Below are positions 27,376-38,885 of a stretch of 64,000 nt of DNA, in pieces. Source of the DNA: Kuschelorhynchus macadamiae (Eukaryota; Arthropoda; Insecta; Coleoptera; Curculionidae); assembly GCA_030620095.1 (NCBI GenBank), contig JAUTXW010002148.1, forward strand, positions 62,001 through 126,000, written 5' to 3'. The translations under genes were made by a program, and so were the position numbers. Numbering within the stretch: the first letter of the stretch is position 1; each line of letters opens with the position of its first letter. Under the pieces are notes generated by a model, which saw only the letters and a list, made by a program, of their open reading frames with translations, had not been told where the DNA came from and made no database searches.

Positions 27376-30300
27376 CAGGGTGTCACAAAACTAATGGGTC
27401 ATGGGCGTAACTAGAGTCGAAACTGAAATATATACTGGTTTTAGCTAATAATTCTTTAATAAAATGCGGCTACAGATACAGGGTGTTAAAGTTAGATTGA
27501 TTTTTTTTTAAATGCGTTCGAAACGGTTTAATGTATTTAATTGAAAATTGGGATACCCATATTTTCGGGGCAGAGAAATTTGAATGTGCTCACTGTTTTA
27601 TGATTTTTCCCATGGAACGTTAGTTATAGGCACGTAGATGACATATTGTACCCTGTTTTTTTGTGTTCTACATTCTGGCTTTTCTGACCATAAATTATCA
27701 GAAAACAATAAATTATCAAAGAAAATCAAAGTTATTTCTTAATCTAAAAGGTATATTTTCAAACCGCGCTGAGATTAATTTTGTTTAATCTCAACTGGAT
27801 TAGACCAACGATTTTGACCTTTCTTTTACAGAGAACTTCGTTAGGGGATTCAGATTATTGTTTCTAGCTAGAATAGTTTAAATAGCCAGAGTGTCAATTA
27901 TAAGTCAAATTCACAAAATGTTTATAATAAACACGATGCAGCAAAGGGATATTACAAGAAAAAACACGATTAATTTCCTAAAACACGCTGAATGAAGATG
28001 CAAAAACTCACAAACATCTAGCATAAGTAAATACTTGTTAAAGCTGCGCAAGATCTAAAAAATGCATACGTTATTTCAAGTTTAAATTCAAAATACTACT
28101 ACTAAATCGAGTTTGTGGTGTGCTTAAAATAATTTTACAGTTAGAGAAAAGTGCATAAATAAATTTATGTGATACTAAAAATATTGAATCTAAAATTAAA
28201 GTTCTCTGAATGTTAATAAAAGACCACTTTCTTGTAGCACTACACAGTTGAAAGGCAAATTTCCAACTTACTCTATGCGGGAAGAAATAATGTCACTGTT
28301 TGGTTAAAGTGTCAGTAATCAGTTATTAATTAAAACACTACTTACAGTAATACATCCATTTCTGCAGTTACTCTATGTAAAATACTATAAATATTCCTCT
28401 CAGTCAGTTGAAGTTGCTAAAACCAATGCAACTAGCAAAGATTAGCCTTCACCATATTCAAACCATCATAATATCGTCCATGTAAAGCAGAATAATGTAT
28501 ACCTATGTGTTAACGGCGCTCGTCAATTCTTCCAGCACTTCAGGACAGATACATGCCGTTATTAAGTATACCGTTGTAGTTAGAATTTATTTAGGGAATT
28601 GAAGTAAAAATAAATAGAGGTGAAAATCAAAACGTACGTTTTATATAGTCAAAAGACCATGGGATTATCTACCACTCCACCTCACGGTCCTTAATAAAGT
28701 AAAAACCAAAATACACATTTGACTCAAAATGTGGCCATGATGTTTTACTTTTCTAAACAACCGCGCAAATTTCTCTTAAATGAAAGTTGTGCGACGGGCG
28801 AAAGAGTGAGTGTTCAGTTTAACAACATAATCAACATAGTCACGCAGCAGCATTCTTTGCGGGGGTGAAGGACGCTGAGCCACCGCTAAGAAGGCAGAAT
28901 GCCGCGTAAATCGTATGTAATACTTTATGTGCAAGCAGGTTCAACCCAAGAACAGTAAATAGGCGTAATAGTCCGTACAAAATCATAGTGAAAAGGCCGT
29001 TAAAGAGCATTTTTCCAATAGAAATTAAATGATCAGAATAGTCCGGATGGGTTAAATTATGTTGATATAATTGCCATGTTGGAAGGGTGTTGCATTTCCT
29101 CCTTTTTTTTTAAATGACGCTGGTCTCTGAAAAAGGACCTTCGTTGTTTCTAATGGCATTGGCGGCACGTTGATTGTAATTGTTCCTGAGTTCTAAATTC
29201 TTCCCCATCCTGCATGAACAACCACGTATTTTGTCTTATATTAAATAGACCGTTAAGTCTGTCTAAGATTAGGAAATTTCACCTAAAAGTCGTGCTGGAA
29301 GTAGGGTTACCATTTCGAAATTTGAAAAGTCCTGACAAAAAGCCGGACATTACAAAAAATGTTCTGACATTTAATCACAATAGGAAATAATAAATTCCAC
29401 GCGCACTATACGTTCTACTGTGATACCGGTCAGAGGGACTCGTCGGAAATGACCTTAGTAAGCGATTACGCACATTCACGGATATTATGCAAGCCAAATT
29501 TCCGTTTTTGAAAGAGGGAAGAAATTTGAACGAAACGAAGTGCACAATTTACAAGTTACGTTAAGCACAAAGGAGCGGGAGGTGTTGAAAAGCATGTTAA
29601 AACCAAAAAACGTGGAGAAAAGTAGAAGCGCTTCAAATGTTGTCAAAATTAAAAAGCCCGACAAAGTCCGGACGGAAGCCCGAAAGTCCTTCCTTTAATG
29701 ATTGTTTTTTCAGTTAAAAACATCCTGGCCAATGTTACCTAATCGGTAAAAAAAGTACTTTGGCAATAGATTTTATACTGAGTGAAAAATGAAGTAGGTA
29801 CAGGTTCTCTTTATTTAAAATTCGAAAAATTGATGATTTGGATACCCCGGTAGCGGCTTCCAAGCGGCGCTGCGAGAACTTACCAATGTATTTTCAGCTA
29901 TGCGTATCAAAATTCTCGTTCTGCTCAACTGTAATGATGTTCGGTCCACTATGATTATTTGCAAAAAAGTACAAGTTTCGCCTAATTGTCTGCATAGCCT
30001 TTGAAATTTATTTCAATTTGGTACTATTTTGTTATGGTGTATCTGAGAATATTGTCTTACTGCAGCTTGGCTAGTGTTGTTGTGTGTAGAAGCAAAGCAT
30101 GTCCATTAAATCTGGATAATTGTATTAATTAACTAAAGAATTATCACATTTTTATTAAAAAATATGAAAACTTTGGATGAATAATAATTAAATAATCACT
30201 AGTGAAAATCAAATTAACCAGAATATTAAAAATGTTATTCACGATGACAATAAAATCACTGGCCTGCCTGATTTTTAATAACAAAGCCAAGTTTTTTGCT

Positions 30301-30633
30301 TTTCTGTTATGATACTGGTACATGCAATATTGCATTCCATGGTAAATATATCGAAAATGATGCCGATAGATATCAATGAGTATAATTTGTTTATTAAGAA
30401 GTAACCCCTCTTTCATAATGTATGGTCAAGAAAGCCAAAATGTGGAAGGTAAAAAAACAGAGTACATTCAGTCGCCTACGTGCCTATAACTAGCGCTCCA
30501 CGAAAACATGGTCATTTCATGTATATGATGTATCGTTAAAACGAGAAATGTTTCATTAAGGCTAAAACAGTATATTTTTGCACTCTAGTTACTCCAGTTA
30601 CTCAGTATGACCCATTACTTCTGCGACGCCCTG
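27376..30633. mobile_element. 3.26-kb element with long terminal inverted repeats, no recognised transposase
   Basis: The left end (TA, CAGGGTGTCACAAAACTAAT from 27376) and right end (complement TA, CAGGGCGTCGCAGAAGTAAT, ending 30633) are inverted copies. Inward they share AATGGGTCAT, GTAACTAGAGT, ATATACTG.TTTTAGC, AGTTATAGGCACGTAG, and a match to TCTGACCATA / TCTTGACCATA at about 27700 and 30420. The right arm is about 215 bp and the left about 335 bp, so one arm carries an indel. The 2.7-kb interior has only short frames without known motifs. TA flanks and the CAGGGTGTC start indicate a mariner/Tc1-type target preference. Confidence 0.7.
29313..29745. mobile_element. Possible nested hAT-like MITE
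   Basis: The left end is TAGGGTTACCATTTCG. The right end read inward is TAGGTAACATTGGCC. Both flanks contain GTCC/CCGGAC blocks (near 29340 and 29670). It lies inside the 27376-30633 element. The termini are only approximately matched. Confidence 0.35.
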
Positions 30634-30887
30634 TATATACAGAAAATGCAATTTTTATTTTTTTCGAGAATTTTCTGGTTTTGACAACTTTCTTCCGTAA
30701 TAATTTAAATTGCAATCTACTGCTTTTTATATAACTAATTTAAACAATAACAATTTTTAATGCAAAGAAATTGAAAAAAAATTATTGAAGTGTGTTATTT
30801 TCAGTAAAGAAGATCCTATATCCAATAATTGTATGTATTTTATGTATGCAGTAATTTCTACTTCGCCTTTTAGCAAGGCAAATATTA

Positions 30888-32083
30888 CAGTAGGGCCTAG
30901 CTAATCCGAATAAATTACCTCCGAAATAGAAACAACACATTATTTATACGAATTTTAAACTATTTAAAATAGCCTGTCCGTTTTGTTTGTGCATATTTTG
31001 TCTTTTTTGAAATGCGTTTTATCTGAGAGTTGAAAGTTCATTTAATTCCGCACCATTTTATTCACAAAAGAATGGCATTTTGATCTAAGGGTTGGATTAA
31101 AGGACTGAGGTTTGGAGGCAGAAACATGGTTGCAACCAAAAGTTCTTAATTATATGGTACTGTACAGGAATAACTGCATTTTTAAGAGCTGTAGGATTTT
31201 TGGCTTTGCCGATTACTATTAAGTGCGAACTATCTCCATTAGCAGAAATAAGAAATGTCACTCTTTCTTTGCTTATTTTTCTGCCCGGAGCTGTCTTCTC
31301 CTTAGAATGTGACAGTGTCTTATCTGGTAATAATTTTCAGAACAAAACGGATTCGTCCGCATTGTAGATTTGACTAAATCTTAAATTTAAGCCTTTAATT
31401 TTTTGCGATAGTTAAGGAAAGGTTGCACTGGCTACATCGGAAAACTTTGAGATATGGCGTGCAGTGAAATTTTCATTGCCGTAACGACTGGCGTAAAGTT
31501 GTTTAGCTTTTTTATATAACATTTTGGATGGTATAGTTGCATGCGTCTCACTTTGGGTCAAAAATTAAGCATGCAGCATCTGCTCCATTTCTGGATATCC
31601 GGCTTGGTGTAAACATTTCCTTTTTCCAGGTCGAGAGAAGATATTTCCCATAAACCTGTAAAGAAAATACGTCACGTGTATTAAATATTAATAAAGTAAT
31701 GCAGTGAGCACCTTGTGATTTTTGCTTGGTTTTTCTTAATGTCGGATATTATTGATGTACCGACGGCACACTTTTGTGCTATTGCGATGCCCAGTGCACC
31801 TAGCTTTAGCTACTTCACTATGCCGTTCTTTTCAGACAAAGAAAGGGTTTTGTGCGATCTCTTCGGCGCCATTCTTCTAAATTTATTTTATGTTAAATCA
31901 TATTAAAATCTGGACTATCGATGCTTTTTGTGCAGTAAAATTCTTACTATTGCGTTCAACGTATTTTCGGACTACCGAAACCATACCAATCCGGACTAAA
32001 AAGTACCCAATGGGAGGAATATTTGCGTCCGGATTACCGATAAATCCGGATAACCGATTATTCTGATTCTCGAGACGCTACTG
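30888..32083 (-). mobile_element. pogo/Tigger-like DNA transposon
   Basis: The left end is CAGTAGGGCCTAGCTAATCC and the right end read inward is CAGTAGCGTCTCGAGAATC. Both are flanked by TA and both contain TAATCCG/TTATCCGGA blocks typical of Tigger-type ends. The 1196-bp element contains a minus-strand CENP-B-like transposase relic with matching orientation. Confidence 0.8.
31080..31872 (-). pseudogene. pogo/Tigger-like (CENP-B-type) transposase
   Basis: The minus strand starts at 31872 with MAPKRSHKTLSLSEKNGIVK, a stop, then LKLGALGIAIAQKCAVGTS and ISDIKKNQAKI. This is the N-terminal psq-type helix-turn-helix of CENP-B/pogo transposases, which binds the transposon ends. Degenerate text continues (AYRISRNGADAACLIF-like, then SYSCTVPYN). 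Near 31090-31140 it gives FLPPNLSPLIQPLDQNAI, the conserved block before the last catalytic acid of DDE_1 transposases. More than ten stops interrupt the frame. Inverted ends on both sides confirm that it is a transposon, not a host CENP-B relative. Confidence 0.8.
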
Positions 32084-33258
<1,175 letters not shown>

Positions 33259-33900
33259 CCTTAGACCTTCACGGTTGGAAAAATACGATGTGTTTTCATT
33301 AGTTACACTAGTTAGTACACAAATAATAATGATCTATAAGTAATTAAAAAAAATCTGAAACAGCTAACTAAAAGCAAAGATATTAACATTAAAACAAATT
33401 ATACTACGAATAGGAACTAAAAATGCTGAAAGTTATTATAGTAAGGTATCAGACCATTAAATTATTAAAAACAAAAAACATATCTAATATTTGGCGCTAC
33501 TTTATAAACTAATGCTAAATATATTTTAACCTTTAATTGTGTCAATGCTTGACGATTATTGGACAGTAGTAACTCATGGGCAAGTGTGAAAAATGATGTA
33601 CACAGTACACTACAACAATAAATTTTTAGATTGTTTTAGTGGTTTTTATTGTGACTAATAATGGAATTTAAGAAACTCCTAAATTACTATTATGACTTGC
33701 GTATTGATAAGGATTAATTCGCAAATGATAAGTACATGCATTGTTTTGATACGATGATTTGACTTAATTGTTTCGTCAAGGTTTTTTTATTACAAAATCT
33801 GTTTTCTCACTGGCTTGTATATTACGCGAACTGACGGTACCTTGATAAACGTGTTTCTTGGGATTTTGAGATGCGTTATTTCATTCACTTACAGTTCTAG

Positions 33901-34010
33901 TCAGTGAAGGTTTCATTTTCATACAACAAACGTCGTTTACGGCTGAGCACAGATTGTTTCTAGTCGCTAGTACGGGCAGTACGTCACGTCGCGTCGTGTT
34001 CCCAATTTGT
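33901..34010 (+). promoter_or_regulatory. Candidate transcription start and noncoding first exon of the SLC10A gene
   Basis: TCAGTG at 33901 resembles the arthropod initiator. The following 100 bp is unusually CpG-rich for the window (TACGTCACGTCGCGTCGTG at about 33980-33998). It ends at a consensus splice donor, T/GTAAGT, at 34010/34011. The coding exon at 35977 begins with ATG immediately after a splice acceptor, so a 5' noncoding exon must exist upstream. This is the best candidate. The assignment is inference, and transcript data would be needed to confirm it. Confidence 0.3.
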
Positions 34011-34247
34011 GTAAGTTAGTGAAATTTAAAGTCAAATGATTTATTGAATTGACGTGCCTAAACGCTTTCAACTTACATTGCAAAAAGGTATTGTTAAATA
34101 ATACATAGTTTTAGGTTTGGTCTTTAAGTTGTTTGTTATTGAAATGTTATTTATTTATTAAGTTTGTGAAAGTCTCTAAAACTGATATAATACTTTGAAG
34201 ATGCTCTATTTTAGTTGTTTGACTGCACATATTTAGTCCTAACTACC

Positions 34248-34282
34248 AGCAAAGAAAATCTTAGGCTAAGATTTTCTTTGCT
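34248..34282. repeat. Perfect 35-bp palindrome (17-bp arms, 1-bp centre)
   Basis: AGCAAAGAAAATCTTAG is followed by one base and its exact reverse complement. Short TACCAGC copies flank it. It lies about 240 bp into the putative first intron. Confidence 0.9.
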
Positions 34283-34931
34283 ACCAGCTCCTTTAGTTTG
34301 CAAAATACCAAGGTAGTATATACAATTAATTAAATACATCTTGAAACTAATGAAGAGTGGTAATATGTTTATTATTAAATTGATAGTAATAGATTTTTTT
34401 TAACCAAATTATGTTATTCGATCTGCATAATTTTATCTTGAGGTGAATTTTAATGTAAAACCCCTTTGAGGTCCCATTTATTAGCTAATTAAATTCTGAA
34501 TCTAACTCACAAATGGGTCGAAGTTATAATTTGTTAAATTTAGGACATCACATATAAATGTGTTGAGAAATCAGTTGTAGTTAAATTTAGCAGTAAGTAA
34601 CGAAAAATATATATATTAGATATAAGAAGCGTTAAAGAACCATTGTCAAATTGACACGTAATGATTTCCTGAGCATCCCTTTTAGCTATTCAGTTGACAT
34701 CAACTTATGTAATAACGATAAAAACTAATTATACAATATGAATCGTTTAACATTGCCAATAATAAACGTTTCAATAATTTATTGGAACTTATTGATTGCC
34801 TGAACAACCTCCTTTATTATTTCATCCCCCTAACCCATCTGTTCAGTAAAAAAATAAAATTATAGATTTTTTTCTTGAAAACAAGCGTCATTAGACCATT
34901 GAACAACACAAAAGAAAAAATACATGATAAA

Positions 34932-34954
34932 CTTAGAGTAATTCTTACTCTAAG
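34932..34954. repeat. Perfect 23-bp inverted repeat
   Basis: CTTAGAGTAA, three bases, then TTACTCTAAG. A short exact hairpin in the same putative intron. Function unknown. Confidence 0.85.
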
Positions 34955-35259
34955 ATGATAACGGCATGATTCGGGTTATCTAAAGTGTAAAAAGCACGTT
35001 TATTTACACTTGGTAAATATAGGTAGGTAACTACCTGATTTTTCGTGAAAAATACTTGAAAATTACTGACTTCCTTTATCCAGTTACATGTTTATTGAAC
35101 ATAATTTTTTAAAGCATTAATTGAAAAGTCACTCTATTCACATCTACAAAATATTACATTTATGTTTAGGAAAGTATGTACACTTTGGTTATATTTTAAC
35201 ATTTATTTGACGCTTTACTGCTTATTTCTAAGTCAGTGATCGTTTTAACCGATTTAAAA

Positions 35260-35410
35260 CAGCCGGTTGCACAAAACTTAATTGCTGTTTAGAATATTTA
35301 ACCGAGCTTTCGGATTTGACAAGCTGCTTATAGAAATCTAGGAACTCGCTGTTAAATTTGACATAGCGTTAAACATTCTAAACTTTAATTAAGCTTTCTG
35401 CAACCGGCCG
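35260..35410. mobile_element. 151-bp MITE with TTAA-type target duplication
   Basis: CAGCCGGTTGCACAAA at 35260 and the complement of TGCAACCGGCCG at 35399-35410 form inverted ends. These extend about 45 bp inward with shared AGCTTAATT and TTTAGAAT.TTTAAC blocks. TTAAAA directly flanks both sides (35254-35259 and 35411-35416), compatible with a piggyBac-like TTAA target. Noncoding. Confidence 0.8.
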
Positions 35411-35976
35411 TTAAAAATTTCTAAAATGTTAACCAAACCAATCCAGACCTCCGCTATTAGTGCGATTATGTCCGTCTGATATAAAGCATCCGGCAAAACT
35501 GATTTTTTGTTATAAATACTTCCATAAAACGATATAATGTAAACATTTTATTTTCATTAAAATCCCCGTTTGCCTATTCTCGTTTCGTCTTATTTTTAAA
35601 TTTCGTACTTTTCATACTTACTCGTTTTCCATAAAAAGATAGGCTAGTTCTGTTTTCCCTAACTTTAATGTATTTTAAAACCAAACAAGTTTGGTTATAG
35701 GCATACGTTTTTTAACGAAACATTACTGCAAATATTTTATAGAGATTTATGCTTTAAATTAGTCAGGCGAAAAGCTACCGCAAAATGGTCGTTAGACAAA
35801 TCGGGAAAATCTGTGTCGTCAAATCGAGAACATGCGAAACGGACACATCTTTATTTTCACGGATATTGGAATTTCCAAATCACTTAATGGAAAATAATGT
35901 GTATATATATTATTTTCATCGTTAGTAATATTACATGTTAAAAATATAGGGAAACATTCATTTTATTTTGTTTCAG

Positions 35977-36145
35977 ATGTGCCCCATATCAGGATTTCTT
36001 CAGTCGCTTATAGTAATATTTACGTTGCTGTTGATTTGCCATGCAGTTCTTGTTAAGAGTTTTATGAATATATCGTTCAACCCTAAAAATATCACTGTTT
36101 ATATGTATGATAACGTTACTGTCGAGTACAACGTAACAAGTGTAG
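35977..36145 (+). CDS. SLC10A-like transporter, first coding exon
   Basis: The exon starts with ATG immediately after a TTTTGTTTCAG acceptor and ends at a G/GTAAGT donor (36145/36146), leaving a split codon (phase 1). It encodes residues 1-56. The first about 23 residues form a hydrophobic signal peptide (LQSLIVIFTLLLICHAVL). The rest is a short extracellular segment with N-glycosylation sequons (NIS, NIT, and two NVT). SLC10 transporters of the P3/SLC10A3-5 and insect ileal-type groups carry such an extracellular leader before the membrane domain. Exon 1 alone would not be recognisable; identification rests on exon 3, with which it joins in frame. Its homology should be checked against other insects. 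Confidence 0.75.
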
Positions 36146-36407
36146 GTAAGTAAATACCGTTTACTAGTTAATAAAATTCATAGTTTTGCTCTTTTTCTAT
36201 ATTTTTGCCAATAGGATTTTCGAACAGTTAAAAATTGAAGTGATTTAAATGCAGCAGTTCTCTATTACTTTGAAATAGTATTTACTCCAAGATAGTGTTT
36301 GTTGAGTTGTCATACACCTAGCAAAAAGAATCAGTTATTCGGGAAAATGATATTTTTTATGTTTTATAAATTGAAAAGAAGATGCTTATCTAAAATTTAC
36401 CCGAAAC

Positions 36408-36487
36408 TTCCATCGTCGTGAATCTTTCCTTTTATTAGAAATTGTGAAGTGTCACCCAATTTAGTTCTACATATGGTCATTTAGTAA
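36408..36487 (-). repeat. Dispersed repeat (third copy), next to a large TA array
   Basis: The reverse complement reads ACTAAATGACCATATGTAGA followed by AATTGGGTGACACTTCAC and AATAAAAGGAAAGATTC. It matches 22281-22346 closely. Its outer edge is directly at the (AC)n(TA)n tract. Confidence 0.65.
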
Positions 36488-36972
<485 letters not shown>

Positions 36973-38060
36973 TGTCATTTCAAACACGGAGGAAGTAAAA
37001 AAAATATTTTCTTATCAGTTAATGCACAGGGATTATTCGCAATGAGTGGCCTATTAGACAGTTTTAACAGCAAAAAAGATTATATAAATCTAAACCTGTC
37101 CATTTTATTTGATTTTTTCTCATTTCTAAGAATATTTTTAATATACAGGGCATATAAAAAACCAGGACATTCTACAGGAAGCATTCTATTCATTTTTTTA
37201 AATGTCAGTTTCTTCTCGTCTCAAGATATTACATGTGGCATTTTCTATACCTAGGTTCAATTGTTTTCGGTATACTGGCGTTTGAACATTGACAGTTTTG
37301 GATTTTGAGAGGTTTCATAATCGAAATAGTTTGACCTAACTTGAGTAAAATAGATTTTACATTCACATCTTCGTTTTTTGTTGTCTTTATTATGACCTCA
37401 AGTTCTGCCCTGGCCTAGGCAAAATTTAAATCTTTTTGAAATTGGAGAAAGGCTTATTACCATATTGTATTGAAAAATGACATCGTAATAAAAACCATAG
37501 AACACGAATTGCGCAATTCGTTTTGCTCTAGAGCGTAGTGGATCATTCAGATTTTACAGCCTCTAAAAATTAGAAATTGTCCATTTTTAAATAATTGAAC
37601 TTAAAATTAACTGTAACATTTGCAACCGAAGATATGTTTAGAATCAGAGCTAAAATCCAAATTGAAGGATTCAGAGTCTCGATTTGGGTTTTTCAGTAAC
37701 AAGTAGAATGTTTCATGTAACTTTTAGAGGCATAGTTCATTTAAAAAAAATATCTATTTTGACTAGTAAAAAAGTTTTTAAATAAGGATTTCACGGTTCA
37801 TTCTACATTTTGGAAGCGTATCTAAAAATTATTAAGTTCAGTTTTCACAGTTCCATGTAACTTTTATTGGCATGACTTCTAAACTACTTAAACATTTTAA
37901 ATAATTATTTAAATTATTAAGTTCAGTTTTCACAGTTCCATTTAGCTTTTAGTGCTTAGTCAAAAAACAACTTCTTCCTAAGTTTTAAACAGCTAAAATT
38001 CTTAAATAAGACATTGGTTTTGTGGGGCTTGGTGAATAAAAAAAGAGAAGTTATATTGCG
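36973..38060. repeat. Intronic AT-rich DNA with a degenerate ~90-bp tandem repeat
   Basis: TTATTAAGTTCAGTTTTCAC followed by AGTTCCATGTAACTTTTA occurs at about 37828 and 37916. A weaker relative (TTTCATGTAACTTTTAGAGG) lies at about 37711. No coding motif is visible. The frame at 37042-37254 is not supported. Confidence 0.5.
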
Positions 38061-38289
38061 GACTTGGAGATACACACTCGGTCTAAAAAGTCTACATGTA
38101 CTTACTAGTTATTTATTTTACAATTTTTCATTTTTTTTCTTTCCATTAACGCGTAATACGTAAAATTAAATATCAGCAATATAATTAAGTATGAATAACA
38201 ATCCAAATAACTTTTTGGACATGTTTATATGAAGATTGAAACACAAACTATTTTTGTTTATTGAAAATTACATTAAAAAAGTCCCCACA

Positions 38290-38885
38290 ATAGTATTTCT
38301 GCCTAATATTTGTTACTTTTTCCAAATATTATATTTTGTGAAATTATCGTTAGCTTTTAACATTGTTTAGTCTTTTTGGCGTACTTTAAACTAGTTTCCT
38401 AGCAACTTCTGCCGAAATATTCTCCCACTCTTCCAAAATTATATTTTATAGTTCTTTATTGCAAACGTTGTGTTTACGAACGCGACGCTCTAAAGCTTCC
38501 CACAGTGGATCCCTCTTATACTTCTCCCAGTATGTTTACAATAATTGTTGTACTAGAAAATGTTTTGCATCTCAAGTCTTAGTTTCTAACACTTTGGTTT
38601 AAGTGACCCTCTACTATGTTTGAATAACCACGTTAATCCATGATATTATCAGTTAATAATACATTTTCTACACCGAACATGCATCACCAAAACAAAACAT
38701 TACCCCCGCCATGTTTAACTGTTGGGCACAGCTTTTCAGTTTTCATTGTTGTATTCTTTTTTCAACTGATTCATTTTGAAAAACTTGATTGACTGGATTA
38801 TTACTTGATGAAAATCCATTATCAACAATGTAAACAAAACACTTTAAAATGTTTGTAAATGTAAATAACACTTTAAAAGATTTTA
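38290..38885 (-). pseudogene. Tc1-like transposase, C-terminal half
   Basis: On the minus strand below 38885 I read TVKHGGGNVLFW, corresponding to the TVKHGGGSVMVWG block of Tc1 transposases. Then come NVLLTDNIMD (the region of the middle motifs) and, near 38400-38500, ILEEWENISAEVARKLV, a conserved C-terminal helix. Stops and frame changes are frequent. The N-terminal half is on the other side of the retrotransposon at 38886-41439, in the same orientation. One transposon was therefore split by a later insertion. Its outer ends may lie near 38095 and 42050, where GTCTAC-type inverted matches occur, but they are weak. Confidence 0.75.

Noticed and set aside
30144..30416. 90-codon minus-strand ORF
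   Set aside because: Lies just inside the right inverted repeat of the 27376-30633 element, has no domain, and its composition is typical of AT-rich chance frames.
33901..34010. Downstream promoter element matching the initiator-like TCAGTG
   Set aside because: The bases at the expected spacing do not fit the consensus, so only a low-confidence first exon is reported.
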